Counted from the first letter of the stretch, positions 1 to 9,739 are shown. The stretch: 64,000 nt of DNA from Polluticaenibacter yanchengensis (GCA_027854065.1 JAQGEF010000002.1:248001-312000), one strand, 5' to 3'. The notes: generated from the sequence alone by a model not told the origin. Numbers and translations are program-made.

Positions 1-160
1 GGAAGAAAGAGGATCTGCTTATGCATTAATAGATGGTGAAACCTTTAATAATGCCATGGGCGGTATAGAGCAGAAAATGCCGAAGAAAGTAGAAAAAATG
101 GCGGCACAGGAAGCAGAGAAATCTGACAAAAATGAAAAGCCTAAAAAGCGCAAAAAGTAA
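1..160 (+). CDS. C-terminal end of an unidentified protein (partial)
   Basis: A reading frame is open from base 2 to a TAA at 158-160 and gives 52 residues. The start lies outside the window. The last 30 or so residues are rich in Lys and Glu and end in a basic tail (KPKKRKK), which looks like a disordered charged tail of a cytoplasmic protein. I do not recognise the family. The stop codon overlaps the ATG of the next gene (TAATG), so the two are probably translated from one mRNA. Confidence 0.6.
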   Translation, partial: EERGSAYALIDGETFNNAMGGIEQKMPKKVEKMAAQEAEKSDKNEKPKKRKK

Positions 161-1230
161 TGAAAAAATCAGGAATCATATTTTTTATATTGATGAGCAT
201 AGTTAGTATTTGTGCCAATAGCCAGACACATGCCGTTTATTTTTGCGGAGAGCGGATACCTATGAGTAACGATTTTGTTTACAACAAGCTCATGAATGTA
301 ATCAGGCGCCAGGTAAGCGTGGTAAACTTACCCAGCTTAAGAGAAAAAACCAGGAGCTTCTTTCCAATTATAGAGCGCTATTTAAGAGAACATGGTTTAC
401 CACAGGATCTGAAATATATTCCCATTGTGGAAAGTGGCTTTGTTGCCAATGCAAAATCTCGCGTTGGCGCCAAAGGTTTCTGGCAGTTTATGCCCGCTAC
501 TGCAGGACAATATGGTTTACAAATCACCGATGGCTTCGATGAACGTGAAGATATTTTTAAATCCACTAAAGCTGCTTGCAGATTAATCCGTGATTATTAC
601 AATTTCATTGTTAAGAACAGGGGCGTGGCTTCCTGGTCATTAACTGCTGCTGCATACAACTACGGTATTGGCAATGTAAATAATGCCATTAAAAAACAAG
701 GCACGGATTATTTCAATATGCAATTAAACGAAGAAACTTCATTATATGTTTATAAAATTATAGCCGTAAAAGAGCTCTTCGAATACCCGGAGATTTATAT
801 GAAAAACTTCGGATACAATATCTTTGATGCAAAGGCTTTACCTAAACCAATAAAAGGTGGTGATGACAGTGATAAGGATTTTCAGCAGGTAGACCTGCAG
901 CAGAGTGAAGAGTTGTTTAAAAAAGAAGTTGCCAATGTTAAGTACGAATATGTACTGGCTTATGTAGATAAAATACCTAAGGAATTTGAAGATGGCGGCC
1001 TCATTACCATCACGCTTCTCGAAGATCTGAATACCAAAATCCGCTTTGCTGGCAAAGGACAGTCTTTTAGCGTACCTGCCTGGAAAGTGGATGGCAGAAT
1101 TGTAGCCGACATCGGTTTTGGCCACGATGTCATCTTATATGATACCGACCAGGAGAAAGGGATTGATGTGGATAAACTGGAGCGTAAAAAGCGCACGAAT
1201 GTTGTGTTGAAAAATGTGTTGCATGAGTAG
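160..1230 (+). CDS. Membrane-bound lytic murein transglycosylase, MltD-like (SLT domain)
   Basis: This periplasmic enzyme should cleave the glycan strand of peptidoglycan, forming 1,6-anhydro-muramic ends. A signal peptide is visible at residues 1-21 (hydrophobic core, then CANSQ). The SLT fold spans about residues 75-215: the catalytic Glu is E91 in PIVESGF, followed by GAKGFWQFMPATA (about 103-115) and the AAAYNYGIGNV block. MltD proteins often carry C-terminal LysM repeats. None is evident here; the last 100 residues form an unassigned domain, so glycan binding may differ. The start overlaps the upstream stop, indicating co-transcription with the partial gene before it. Family assignment is strong; the exact MltD role is inferred. 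Confidence 0.88.
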   Translation: MKKSGIIFFILMSIVSICANSQTHAVYFCGERIPMSNDFVYNKLMNVIRRQVSVVNLPSLREKTRSFFPIIERYLREHGLPQDLKYIPIVESGFVANAKSRVGAKGFWQFMPATAGQYGLQITDGFDEREDIFKSTKAACRLIRDYYNFIVKNRGVASWSLTAAAYNYGIGNVNNAIKKQGTDYFNMQLNEETSLYVYKIIAVKELFEYPEIYMKNFGYNIFDAKALPKPIKGGDDSDKDFQQVDLQQSEELFKKEVANVKYEYVLAYVDKIPKEFEDGGLITITLLEDLNTKIRFAGKGQSFSVPAWKVDGRIVADIGFGHDVILYDTDQEKGIDVDKLERKKRTNVVLKNVLHE

Positions 1231-1247
1231 TTTTTTCTTTTTTATCC

Positions 1248-1410
1248 GGGGCTATCAGCACTATTAATACCATTAAACATTTGTTCCGGCTGCTTTAGGG
1301 TACCGCCACGTGCATTGCCTTCCGGTTTATATACTCGCAGATATATTTTACATTTTTCATGACTGCACGTGGCCAGCTCGTACCTCGCTGCCTAAAGTAT
1401 CCGGCAGCCC
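1248..1410 (+). repeat. Dispersed repeat family A, copy 1 (3' of the lytic transglycosylase gene)
   Basis: It opens with GGGGCTATCAGC 18 bases after the preceding stop codon, passes through a CCGGCTGCTTTAGGGTAC block and closes with a CCGGCAGCCC block. The two blocks are partly complementary, with CCACGTGCA facing TGCACGTGG, so an RNA copy would fold into a long interrupted hairpin. The rest of the gap (1411-1724) is AT-rich, and I see no gene in it. Confidence 0.75.
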
Positions 1411-1724
1411 ATGAACGGTAGTAATGCTAATGAACAATTTCTTTAGATTGTATCTATTACCGGTAACGGAGAACCGTCAGAATCATATTAAAACAAACCG
1501 GTGTTTAAAAAGTATTGTAACCTGCATTCAGGTTTAAGTGCAGATGTTAAAGAAAGTTGATTATCAAATGGTTTTAATTAAACTAGGATTAGTTTTTCAA
1601 TATACTTTCTGATAAAAGGCTTTTGGGAGAAAAATACCGGCGTCAATAGTGCACTGTTTTCAGATTGATTGAGTTATATAATTTTGTATTATTCTTATTG
1701 TTAGGTTCATAGTATCTTTTACAA

Positions 1725-1937
1725 TTACTTTTTAATCCATTTCCGCTTCTTTATCAGATAAATCAATCGATAGATCATTGAAAGCAGGTTAAGTGCCAAC
1801 AAAAAAATAATAAAATTATCAAGCACGCCACCTTCCGAAAGAGGGAAATTGATGCAATAAATCAATAAGCTAAAAATAGTTATTACAATAAAAAAGGCGT
1901 AATAAAAAGTACTGTACTTATTCGGGAAGGATTTCAT
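1725..1937 (-). CDS. Small hypothetical two-helix membrane protein
   Basis: The frame encodes 70 residues with two hydrophobic segments (about 11-29 and 38-58) and a positively charged C-terminus (KKRKWIKK), which predicts a cytoplasmic tail. It starts with ATG and has an A/T-rich upstream region without a Shine-Dalgarno motif, which is normal for this phylum. No family is recognised. It stands alone between a repeat-containing gap and a divergent response regulator gene. It may be spurious, but the composition is that of a real membrane peptide. Confidence 0.42.
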   Translation of the reverse strand: MKSFPNKYSTFYYAFFIVITIFSLLIYCINFPLSEGGVLDNFIIFLLALNLLSMIYRLIYLIKKRKWIKK

Positions 1938-2142
1938 TTGAAAATAATTTTAAATCGTAAGTTACTAAACTAATTTCAACCATCATAGGGTGCCAGCACT
2001 AACTGTATGATTTGTATGATGAACGAACCCGTGAAATTAAAATGCGATTAGAATATTGTAAAATCTACAGGAAGTTATGAAAGTAGTTTAATTTTATAAA
2101 CTTTATATTTATCAGTATAATTGATTTATAAACGGAAGAAAG

Positions 2143-2835
2143 ATGAACAGGAAAATTTTGTTAGTAGAAGATGAGGTGCAGGTGGTTTCTTTTATAACTA
2201 AGGGATTGATAGAGAATGAGTATGATGTAACGGTGGCTTTAGACGGTGAAATGGCAATGACGATGTTTAATAATAATTCATTTGACCTCATCATTCTGGA
2301 CATTATGCTGCCGGACAGTAACGGTATTGATATTTGCAAACGGATCCGGAAAACAAATACGCATATCCCCATTTTATTTTTAACAGCGCTTGGAACACCC
2401 GAAAATATTGTGCACGGCCTCGAAGCCGGTGCCGACGATTACCTGGTAAAGCCCTTTAAGTTCATAGAATTACTCGCCCGCATTAAAAATCTGCTCAGAA
2501 GAAGTTTGTCTTTTGTAGAGAAACCCGATGAACAGCATTCTTTTAAAATAGATGGCCTGGTACTCGAAGATTATACCAAACAGGTCAGCCGGAATGGCGT
2601 GCCCATTAACCTCACCTCTACCGAATACCGTTTACTGTTTTACTTTTTTCAGAATATGAACCGCGTAGTATCGCGCATGGAGATACTCGAGAGTGTGTGG
2701 GGCGTTGACTTTGATATGTCTACGAATGTGGTGGACGTATATGTGAACTACCTGAGAAAGAAAATTGAAATGAAAGGAGAAAAAAAACTGATCCACACTA
2801 TTATTGGTATGGGCTATTGCCTCAAAGCAGATTAA
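2143..2835 (+). CDS. OmpR/PhoB-family DNA-binding response regulator
   Basis: A receiver domain (residues 1-120) contains the acidic pair D10/E11, the phosphoacceptor D53 in IILDIMLPD, T81 and K103 in the VKPF motif. A winged-helix DNA-binding domain follows at about 130-230 (LTSTEYRLLFYF through VYVNYLRKKIE, ending TIIGMGYCL). The length (230 aa) is typical. It is 16 bases upstream of a histidine kinase gene on the same strand, so the two form a cognate pair. The regulon is unknown; the stress-type genes downstream are candidates by position only. Confidence 0.93.
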   Translation: MNRKILLVEDEVQVVSFITKGLIENEYDVTVALDGEMAMTMFNNNSFDLIILDIMLPDSNGIDICKRIRKTNTHIPILFLTALGTPENIVHGLEAGADDYLVKPFKFIELLARIKNLLRRSLSFVEKPDEQHSFKIDGLVLEDYTKQVSRNGVPINLTSTEYRLLFYFFQNMNRVVSRMEILESVWGVDFDMSTNVVDVYVNYLRKKIEMKGEKKLIHTIIGMGYCLKAD

Positions 2836-2851
2836 TGGAGCATTATAACGT

Positions 2852-4225
2852 ATGAAATTACTGGAAAACACAAATATCAGGCATAAAACCACTGTCATGT
2901 TTTTACTTTCCACAGTGGCAATTGTTACGTTCTTATCGATTGTTTTTTATACTTCAATTGAAAAAATTATAGATAATGATAATGATGAAACCCTTAAATT
3001 AAAATCTGATATCGTGGCCCAGCTTTATCTGGATGACCTGCGCAGTAAAACCAACCCGGATAGTATTGAGAATAATATACTGGCCCTAAAGCTAAACCGG
3101 GAGCTCGTCTTCAGCGTTAAAGAGAATCATCTTTCTGTGCTTGCGGACTCTTTAAAACTGCCTTTGATGTTTCTGGAACAGATCAATACCCTTCAGAACG
3201 GTTTTTATGAGAACGACAGCTTGCAATATGTTGGTAAAAAGTACAATGCGCCCGAAGATGATTTTATCGTCATCACGTCCAGCGAGAATTATTTTAAAAA
3301 GCATATTCAAAAGCACCTGCAGAGAATAATGGTAATCAGCTTTTTTGTAGTAGTATTTATTACTTTTCTCATCTCACTTTATTTATCTAAGAACCTGTTT
3401 AAACCCATCGTAAAAATTACGACCAGGGTAAAAGAAATCAGTTCCCAGAGCCTGCATTTAAGGCTGGAAAAAGAAAAGTACAATAAAGAGCTCAACCAGC
3501 TCATCAATACTTTTAATGAAATGCTGAACAGGATAGAAACCTCTTTCGAAAGCCAGAATAACTTTATAAGTAACGCTTCTCATGAACTAAGAACACCCCT
3601 CACCAGTATTATTGGTGTAGCAGATGTTTGTTTATCCAAAGAGCGGCAATCGGAGGATTATATAGAAACCCTTACCGTTATTCTGAACGAAGCTGAAAAA
3701 CTGGACAGGAAAACCAAGGCCTTGTTATCACTCGCACAAACGGGTTTTAGCGGTAAGGTTTTAAAACAGGAACCCATTCGCATTGATGAGCTTTTATGGG
3801 ATTGTATTGCTACGATCCAAAGCTTAAACCAGCAAAGTAAAATTCATTTTGATATAAGCCTGATTCCCGAAAACTCCGCCAAACTGGTGGTGAACGGCAA
3901 TAAACAATTACTGCACCTGGCATTTTCCAATATCATCTTAAATGGTTGTAAGTATTCCAATAATGAATTGGTGAAAGTATCTATCGGTGCCACCAATTCA
4001 AAAGTGGTCATTATTGTACAGGACCACGGTATTGGTATTCCAAAAGATGAACAGCAATATATCTACGACCCGTTTTACCGTTGCTCCAATACTAAAAAAT
4101 ATGAAGGATACGGTATCGGGCTGCCCCTTACCAGGAACATTATTAAGATGCATAAAGGCTCAATATTAATTAATTCCGCAGAGAATATGGGCACAATCGT
4201 AGAGATCCATTTACCATTTAAATAG
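2852..4225 (+). CDS. Sensor histidine kinase with HAMP domain (EnvZ/BaeS type)
   Basis: This inner-membrane kinase should phosphorylate the response regulator encoded just upstream. Transmembrane segments lie at about 15-33 and 159-179 and flank a periplasmic sensor region of about 125 residues. A HAMP linker follows (about 180-232), then a HisKA domain with H244 in NASHELRTPL, and an HATPase_c domain with an N box around ILNGCKYSNN, a G1 box DHGIGIP and a G2 box GYGIGLPL. At 457 aa it has the usual length. The sensor region resembles no family I can name, so the stimulus is unknown. Confidence 0.93.
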   Translation: MKLLENTNIRHKTTVMFLLSTVAIVTFLSIVFYTSIEKIIDNDNDETLKLKSDIVAQLYLDDLRSKTNPDSIENNILALKLNRELVFSVKENHLSVLADSLKLPLMFLEQINTLQNGFYENDSLQYVGKKYNAPEDDFIVITSSENYFKKHIQKHLQRIMVISFFVVVFITFLISLYLSKNLFKPIVKITTRVKEISSQSLHLRLEKEKYNKELNQLINTFNEMLNRIETSFESQNNFISNASHELRTPLTSIIGVADVCLSKERQSEDYIETLTVILNEAEKLDRKTKALLSLAQTGFSGKVLKQEPIRIDELLWDCIATIQSLNQQSKIHFDISLIPENSAKLVVNGNKQLLHLAFSNIILNGCKYSNNELVKVSIGATNSKVVIIVQDHGIGIPKDEQQYIYDPFYRCSNTKKYEGYGIGLPLTRNIIKMHKGSILINSAENMGTIVEIHLPFK

Positions 4226-4329
4226 CTTCTAATCCCGTTTTAATAACTTTCTAATTTCATTTTAATCCGTTCCCGGATATTCTAATCTCGTTCTTATCCG
4301 GTTATTATTTACCTCTAATACCGCTAATA

Positions 4330-4337
4330 TAGTTTTG
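4330..4337 (+). promoter_or_regulatory. Candidate -7 promoter box of the universal stress-like gene
   Basis: TAGTTTTG matches the Bacteroidota consensus TAnnTTTG and ends 19 bases before the ATG at 4357. No clear TTTG -33 element is visible. It suggests that this gene has its own promoter and is not read only from the two-component operon upstream. Confidence 0.4.
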
Positions 4338-4356
4338 CCTTATAAAAATTATACAC

Positions 4357-4851
4357 ATGGCACAAACTATTCTAATTCCAACTGACTTTTCCATTGGCAG
4401 TTTACAAGTGTTGAAAGAGTTCTTAAACAAGCAGGAAGACAATAGCAAAGTAAATATCATTTTTGCTGCCGGTTATACGACATCAAGTAGCATCAGCGAC
4501 CTGTTGTTTTTTTCTAAACACAGAATAATAAAAACGTTGAATCTCGATGCTTTTGACGATGCGGTTAAAATTATTGAGAATAAATACAATAATAAAGTAA
4601 ACCTTACTAAAATAGAGTTTTTTACCGGTTGGAACCAACGGTCGTTCATCAACTTCCTCGAAGGCAATGATGTGGACCAGATCATCTACTCTAAAGAAGA
4701 GCAATTAAAATCTATTCATAAATCCTGGTTCGATATTACCCCGTTGGTAAGAAAAATAAAATACAAGCAAACGGCGGTAGAAGTAGATTATGACATTGAA
4801 TATCCAAGAGAATACATAGCATTAAGCCCGTTATTTTCTACCAGGGGATAA
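4357..4851 (+). CDS. Universal stress protein-like protein (UspA fold)
   Basis: The 164-aa product begins TILIPTDFS, the typical first strand and loop of the UspA fold (compare ILVPTDFS). An alternating strand/helix pattern follows over residues 1-125. The canonical ATP-binding G-2x-G-9x-G-S/T signature is not evident, so it may be a non-nucleotide-binding member. It is cytoplasmic and lies downstream of a two-component system that could control it (inference from position). An own-promoter candidate sits at 4330-4337. Confidence 0.6.
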   Translation: MAQTILIPTDFSIGSLQVLKEFLNKQEDNSKVNIIFAAGYTTSSSISDLLFFSKHRIIKTLNLDAFDDAVKIIENKYNNKVNLTKIEFFTGWNQRSFINFLEGNDVDQIIYSKEEQLKSIHKSWFDITPLVRKIKYKQTAVEVDYDIEYPREYIALSPLFSTRG

Positions 4852-4872
4852 ACTTATTAAACCCAAAAGATC

Positions 4873-5343
4873 ATGAAAAAGTTTAGCTTATATAGCATTT
4901 TTATAGCCGCATTCTCCATGTTATGCTTTGTCGTATTCTCATCATTCGACAGATCGCTGGAAAACTATTTTGTAGGAGAATGGGACGAAACCTTCTGGGA
5001 CTATAAAAAAGCAGATAATTATTTACTCAAAGGCTGGGGACTCAATCAAAGTTCTTCCGCACCGGCAGCGGAGGTCAGGTATCACCAGGGCGAAAAATGG
5101 GTATTTAAAGCCGATGGCGAACTTGAAATTTTAAATGCCGACAGTGTTAGTTATCTCAACTGGCGCTTAAAAGGCCGCGGGAATATCCTCGAAATTTCGG
5201 ACGGCAATGTTACAGAACACTTTGATATTAAGAAATACAGCTCTAATAAAATAGAACTGAACTATATATCCGATATACAGGTAAAAGAATCAGCAAGATT
5301 AATATTTACACAATCAAAAAGGCAACATGTTACGAAAATATAA
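4873..5343 (+). CDS. Exported hypothetical protein, possible lipocalin-like fold
   Basis: The 156 residues start with a signal-like sequence (1-23, hydrophobic, ending FSSF). The mature part begins LENYFVGEWDETFWDY and continues as alternating short strands (WVFKADGELEI, GRGNILEISDG, RLIFTQ). That pattern resembles lipocalin-like domains in Bacteroidota, but no family is certain. It lies 21 bases after the universal stress-like gene, and its last 17 bases overlap the next gene, so the three are probably one operon. Confidence 0.6.
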   Translation: MKKFSLYSIFIAAFSMLCFVVFSSFDRSLENYFVGEWDETFWDYKKADNYLLKGWGLNQSSSAPAAEVRYHQGEKWVFKADGELEILNADSVSYLNWRLKGRGNILEISDGNVTEHFDIKKYSSNKIELNYISDIQVKESARLIFTQSKRQHVTKI

Positions 5344-6094
5344 TAATAGCAGATCATTAGAAGATAATATAAAATTGGGCGCACTCACAGCGATGGTGGC
5401 GGGCCTGGTCAATGTGGCATCTTTCCTGTTATTCTTTTCATTCACATCAAACGTTACAGGTTATTATGCCATCATGATATCCGAATTGACAAAAGCTAAC
5501 CTTTACCAGTTTGCTATTGTAGGGTTATGGATATTCGCGTTCTTTTTCGGCAGCTTTCTTTCAAATTTTATTGTTATCAACTATACAGAAAAGAATAGTT
5601 ATATAGCCCATGCCACCCCCATATTCCTGGAAATACTCAGTTTACTGTTCATAGGTGTCTACGGTAATTATTTTTACACGGATACACTTATTGAAACAGA
5701 ATTCCTCATCCTGTTAATGTTGTTTGCCATGGGGTTACAGAACGGGTTAACAGCCAGTATTTCCAACTTCGCCGTAAAAACCACCCACCTCACAGGTGCT
5801 ACTACAGACCTGGCTATTTTGCTGTCTATGTTCACCCATAAAAAATACAAACACAAAAAAGAAGTCATCAACAGAGCAAAGCTCCTCATTGCCATATTCC
5901 TGTGTTATATGTTTGGCGGCTTTGTAGGCAGTGTCTCTTATAAGTACATCGGTTTCAGCGTATTTTATATTGCATGCGGGCTATTGCTGCTAACCCTTAC
6001 CTATGATTTGTATAAAATATACAAAGTGCAGGTAGGCACTAAAAACAAAAAAGATTTTTTTGATGTCAAAAAACTGTCCGAATGCGTAGAATAA
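5327..6094 (+). CDS. YoaK/DUF1275-family integral membrane protein
   Basis: The 255-aa protein has about six hydrophobic segments. Features of the DUF1275 (YoaK) family are visible: an early GLVNVASFLLFFSFTSNVTG segment, a MGLQNGLTASISNFAVKTTHLTGATTDL segment in the middle (residues about 138-165), and a conserved GGFVGS near 195. Family members are inner-membrane proteins of unknown biochemical function. The ATG lies inside the preceding gene (17-base overlap), which indicates translational coupling with the exported protein upstream. Confidence 0.85.
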   Translation: MLRKYNNSRSLEDNIKLGALTAMVAGLVNVASFLLFFSFTSNVTGYYAIMISELTKANLYQFAIVGLWIFAFFFGSFLSNFIVINYTEKNSYIAHATPIFLEILSLLFIGVYGNYFYTDTLIETEFLILLMLFAMGLQNGLTASISNFAVKTTHLTGATTDLAILLSMFTHKKYKHKKEVINRAKLLIAIFLCYMFGGFVGSVSYKYIGFSVFYIACGLLLLTLTYDLYKIYKVQVGTKNKKDFFDVKKLSECVE

Positions 6095-6246
6095 CACATC
6101 AGGTTAAAATATATTAAAGAGTCTACTACTTTTCATGTTAAAGGTCTCGGCGGATTAATTGATTTTACTACAGTCAGTTATGAAGCTGAGGCTTTTTTTC
6201 TTGTGGAATTTGCCCCCAAAATGCATCGACATAAAAACATCCGTTT

Positions 6247-6891
6247 ATGCCGTACATTTTGCTGTTATTATCTTCCTGGCTCCTTATTGCATCTGCCTGT
6301 AACCACCATGCGAAGTCTGCTGCAATAACAGGCAGGGGATATGATAACCATAGTGATAGTGCAGATTTTTATTTAGAGCTGGCTAAGAGTGCGAATGTGC
6401 TTATTAGCCAACAGGTACTGTACGATCCTTCTTATTTTGTAATTGACTATCCTAATGGAGATGTGCCGGCCAATAAAGGAGTGTGTACAGATGTGGTAAT
6501 AAGAGCACTGCGCCTGCACGGGATAGATCTGCAAAAGCTGGTGCATGAGGATATGAAGGCCAATTTTTCCCGGTACCCTAAAACATGGGGCCTGAAATAT
6601 CCCGATAAAAACATCGACCACCGGCGGGTGTCCAACCTCATGACCTTTTTTACGCGTAAAAAGGCGGACTTTCCTGTAACTGATAACCCCTGGGATTACC
6701 GGCCGGGCAGTATTGTTTGCTGGCAACTGCCCGGTGGACGAACACATATCGGCATGCTGAGTAACAGGCGATCGGCAGATAATAAACGCTGCCTGGTCAT
6801 CCATAATATAGGCGGCGGGCAGGTCATGGAGGATTGTCTTTTCCGCTATAAAATAATTGGCCATTACCGCTATCCTAACCCTAAACGATAA
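6247..6891 (+). CDS. DUF1287-family lipoprotein (NlpC/P60-like cysteine hydrolase fold)
   Basis: A lipoprotein signal is visible: a hydrophobic core at residues 3-15, then IASAC with the lipidated Cys at 18. The mature part has the DUF1287 landmarks: a motif with candidate nucleophile GVCTDVVIRALR, the YPKTWGLKYPDKNIDHRRVSNL block, WDYRPGSIVCW, and a candidate catalytic His in RTHIGMLS. The family is thought to share the papain-like NlpC/P60 fold, so a peptidoglycan or amide hydrolase in the periplasm is possible but not proven here. It is separated by 152 bases from DUF1275, so it is probably a separate transcription unit. Confidence 0.82.
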   Translation: MPYILLLLSSWLLIASACNHHAKSAAITGRGYDNHSDSADFYLELAKSANVLISQQVLYDPSYFVIDYPNGDVPANKGVCTDVVIRALRLHGIDLQKLVHEDMKANFSRYPKTWGLKYPDKNIDHRRVSNLMTFFTRKKADFPVTDNPWDYRPGSIVCWQLPGGRTHIGMLSNRRSADNKRCLVIHNIGGGQVMEDCLFRYKIIGHYRYPNPKR

Positions 6892-6949
6892 AATAATAGA
6901 CCCGCTTTAATCTGAATCCCCTAAATTGCACAAGTATTATTGTAAGCTT

Positions 6950-7360
6950 ATGAATAAAAGACCAATACGGGTGTTGGTGGCCAAGGTCGGCCTGGACGGG
7001 CACGACCGCGGTGCTAAAGTAATAGCCGCTGCATTAAGAGATGCAGGCATGGAAGTAATTTACACAGGATTAAGACAAACGCCGGAAATGGTGGTGAATG
7101 CAGCCCTGCAGGAGGATGTGGACGCTATTGGCATCAGTATTTTAAGCGGTGCACATATGACTGTTTTTCCAAAAATTATTGAACTCATGCAGGCTAAAAG
7201 CATGACAGATGTTTTACTTACAGGGGGCGGCATTATTCCTAACGAAGATATGGATGAACTTTATAAACTCGGGGTAGGCAAGCTTTTTGCGCCCGGCACT
7301 ACTATGCAGGACATCTCCTCTTATATTGAAACCTGGGTAAAAGAGAATCGGCCTTTTTAA
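6950..7360 (+). CDS. Stand-alone cobalamin-binding subunit of an acyl-CoA mutase (methylmalonyl-CoA mutase C-terminal type)
   Basis: This 136-aa protein consists only of the B12-binding Rossmann domain. The base-off/His-on signature DxHxxG is present as D16-G-H18-D-R-G21, with SILSGAH at 63-69 and the GGG of the cobalamin pocket at 92-94. I chose the ATG at 6950 over the TTG at 6926, because the family begins with (R)[17 protein letters not shown]. It should carry the cobalamin of a split mutase such as methylmalonyl- or isobutyryl-type enzymes. No mutase alpha subunit is next to it. The epimerase of the same pathway lies at 28685, far away. Confidence 0.88.
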   Translation: MNKRPIRVLVAKVGLDGHDRGAKVIAAALRDAGMEVIYTGLRQTPEMVVNAALQEDVDAIGISILSGAHMTVFPKIIELMQAKSMTDVLLTGGGIIPNEDMDELYKLGVGKLFAPGTTMQDISSYIETWVKENRPF

Positions 7361-7399
7361 TACCTGGTACAGAGGTATGAATATATTCTGCTGCTCACA

Positions 7400-7562
7400 G
7401 GCTGCAGGATACAGCGGGCGGCGAGGCACGAGCCGGACACGTGCCGGTTTGAGGCACATTATAACACCACATTTAATCTGTTGCCCGGGGCTAACAGCAC
7501 GTGGCGATACCCCGCAGTAGCCTGGGCCAATGTTGGGGAAGGCGGCGCAAGCTCACAGCCCC
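7400..7562 (-). repeat. Dispersed repeat family A, copy 2 (3' of ilvD)
   Basis: Read on the minus strand it begins GGGGCTGTGAGC at 7562 and ends TATCCTGCAGCC near 7400. It contains CCACGTGC and the complementary GCACGTG block, as copy 1 does. It lies downstream of ilvD, in the orientation of ilvD, just after that gene's terminator. Short open frames in it are not genes. Confidence 0.75.
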
Positions 7563-7565
7563 AAA

Positions 7566-7602
7566 AAACAAAAAGCCTCTGAAAACGATCAGAGACTTTT
7601 GT
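7566..7602 (-). terminator. Rho-independent terminator of ilvD
   Basis: AAAAGCCTCTGA (7571-7582) pairs with TCAGAGACTTTT (7589-7600), one mismatch. The A-rich run at 7562-7574 gives a U tract on the minus-strand RNA. It lies 20 bases past the ilvD stop. Confidence 0.75.
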
Positions 7603-7621
7603 ACATAGTGGTCGGTATATT

Positions 7622-9307
7622 TTAATCTTCGTCTGTAACGCAACCATCGGCGGCAGACTTTACCAATTTAGCATATTTATATAATAAACCGCTGCTTACT
7701 TTTAGTGGAGCCTGTTTCCAGGCAGCTTTTCTGGCGGCTACTTCCTCGTCAGAAATTTTAAGCTCCAGCTTATTATTAATAGCGTCTATTTCTATAATAT
7801 CATTATCTTCTACCAGGCCAATAAGGCCACCTACAAACGCTTCCGGCGTTACGTGGCCCACCACAAAACCATGTGTGCCCCCACTAAAACGGCCATCGGT
7901 AATCAGTGCAACACTCTTACCCAAACCTGCACCAATAATGGCCGATGTCGGTTTAAGCATTTCAGGCATACCAGGCGCACCTTTCGGTCCCTCATTTTTA
8001 ATCACGACCACATCACCCGCTTTTACACGGCCACTGGAGATCCCTTCAATCAACTCCCTTTCACCATCAAAAACACGCGCCGGTCCTTCAAAACGCTCCC
8101 CTTCTTTACCACTTATTTTAGCAACGCTGCCGCCTTCAGCCAGGTTGCCGTATAAGATCTGTAAATGTCCTGTAGCTTTTAAAGGCGCCTCTAACGGTTT
8201 GATAATTTCCTGCGTATCAAAATCCAGGTCAGGAACAGATGCCAGGTTTTCTGCAATTGTTTTACCTGTAACCGTTAAGCAATCGCCATGTAACAACCCT
8301 TTCTGCAGCAGGTATTTCATTACCGATGGAACGCCGCCTTTTTTGTGCAGATCTTCCATCAGGTATTTACCACTCGGTTTAAAATCTGCCAATACCGGCG
8401 TAATATCACTAAAACTTTGCACGTCGTCCTGTGTTAACGGCACACCCACGCTTTTCGCCATAGCTATTAAGTGCAATACAGCATTCGTGCTGCCACCCAA
8501 AACAATAATAACGCGGATCGCATTTTCAAATGCCTGGCGAGTCATGATATCACGAGGCTTAATATCCTTTTCAAGTAACAGTTTTATGTATTTGCCCGCG
8601 TCTAAGCACTCCTGTTTTTTCTCTTCGCTCAGTGCAGGGTTACTGCTGGAGTAGGGTAAGCTCATACCCAATGCCTCTATCGCAGAGCTCATCGTATTAG
8701 CAGTGTACATACCACCGCAGGCACCGGCGCCCGGGCAACTGTTTTTTACAACGCCCTGGAAATCAGCTTCAGATAGCTGCCCCGCAATTTTTTTGCCCAA
8801 TGCTTCAAAAGCCGATACAATATTCAGGTCTTCTCCTTTATAATGTCCCGGTGCAATGGTGCCGCCGTACACCATTATCGAAGGACGGTTTAACCGGCCC
8901 ATAGCAATAATGGACCCCGGCATGTTTTTATCGCAGCCCGGTATCGTAATTAAGCCATCGTAGTATTGCGCACCACACACCGCTTCTATACTGTCTGCAA
9001 TAATATCGCGGCTTACCAGTGAATAACGCATACCCGGTGTACCGTTGCTCATCCCATCACTTACGCCAATTGTATTAAAAATTAAGCCTACTAAATTTTG
9101 TGCCCAAACACCTTTTTTTACTTCCTGTGCCAGGCCATTCAGGTGCATATTACAAGGGTTGCCATCGTATCCCATACTGGCAATGCCTACCTGTGCTTTC
9201 GCAAGGTCCTCTTCCGTCAACCCTAACGCGTATAACTGTGCCTGTGCCGCGGGCTGTGTCGGGTCCTGGGTAAGAGTGCTGCTGTATTTATTAATTATTG
9301 TACTCAT
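7622..9307 (-). CDS. ilvD: Dihydroxy-acid dehydratase
   Basis: IlvD dehydrates 2,3-dihydroxy-isovalerate and 2,3-dihydroxy-3-methylvalerate, the third common step of valine, leucine and isoleucine synthesis. The 561-aa length is that of the family. Candidate Fe-S ligands are C52 (NPCNMH), C125 (GCDKNMPGS) and C197 ([11 protein letters not shown]), the pattern of the [2Fe-2S] class. The C-terminal [19 protein letters not shown] block is intact. It stands alone; no other ilv gene is adjacent, whereas many Bacteroidota have ilvD followed by ilvB. It begins with ATG at 9307 and is followed by a terminator at 7566-7602. Confidence 0.97.
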   Translation of the reverse strand: MSTIINKYSSTLTQDPTQPAAQAQLYALGLTEEDLAKAQVGIASMGYDGNPCNMHLNGLAQEVKKGVWAQNLVGLIFNTIGVSDGMSNGTPGMRYSLVSRDIIADSIEAVCGAQYYDGLITIPGCDKNMPGSIIAMGRLNRPSIMVYGGTIAPGHYKGEDLNIVSAFEALGKKIAGQLSEADFQGVVKNSCPGAGACGGMYTANTMSSAIEALGMSLPYSSSNPALSEEKKQECLDAGKYIKLLLEKDIKPRDIMTRQAFENAIRVIIVLGGSTNAVLHLIAMAKSVGVPLTQDDVQSFSDITPVLADFKPSGKYLMEDLHKKGGVPSVMKYLLQKGLLHGDCLTVTGKTIAENLASVPDLDFDTQEIIKPLEAPLKATGHLQILYGNLAEGGSVAKISGKEGERFEGPARVFDGERELIEGISSGRVKAGDVVVIKNEGPKGAPGMPEMLKPTSAIIGAGLGKSVALITDGRFSGGTHGFVVGHVTPEAFVGGLIGLVEDNDIIEIDAINNKLELKISDEEVAARKAAWKQAPLKVSSGLLYKYAKLVKSAADGCVTDED

Positions 9308-9325
9308 TTTACAATTTCTTTTTTA

Positions 9326-9383
9326 TTTAGTCGTCTTTTGTACTCCTATTAAGCATCGTTGTGTCACTCCCTTGTACCGCATA
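9326..9383 (+). repeat. Dispersed ~55-bp repeat, copy 1
   Basis: The core AGCATCGTTGTGTCACTCCC recurs as reverse complement at 25472-25533 together with flanking bases; about 50 of 55 positions match. It lies just upstream of ilvD, antisense to it. The rest of the gap to 9583 (A/T-rich) shows nothing I can name. Confidence 0.7.
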
Positions 9384-9582
9384 CCGCCGGGCAGCAACAC
9401 AGCCCGACGAATTTAAGCGTTGTTATTTTATTTATTAAAACATTTAGAGGGAGAATTACAGTGTTTAAACATTTCATAAACCTGTATAAATAGGGCGGAT
9501 GGCACCGTATAGAGCACCGGGTAATAGGTGATAAACCGACACGAATATTACTAATGAATCTCAAAAACCGTCAGGTTATTTT

Positions 9583-9739
9583 AAGAAGGATCAGTGGCGA
9601 CGCAGGAGCCAGTGTATTTTTTGCAGGCTTACAATAAGCTCCAAACTGATAAAATGCGCCTGCAAAAATACACCGGGCGTAGCGGAGCCATAAGCACGCC
9701 GGACTGAAGTTCATTAAAAGAACAGATGTCGATAGCCCC
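9583..9739 (-). repeat. Dispersed repeat family A, copy 3 (3' of the M48 protease gene)
   Basis: On the minus strand it starts GGGGCTATCGAC at 9739, contains TCCGGCGTGCTTATGGCTCC and GCTCCTGCGTCGCC, and ends near 9583. An internal inverted pair (TTTTTGCAGGC and GCCTGCAAAAAA) makes a second hairpin. It follows the M48 gene and its terminator in the same orientation. An 89-codon open frame across it (9571-9840) is not considered a gene. Confidence 0.72.

Noticed and set aside
838..1196. Minus-strand frames of 78-95 codons in the lytic transglycosylase gene
   Set aside because: They are antisense shadows of a well-supported gene and show no domain.
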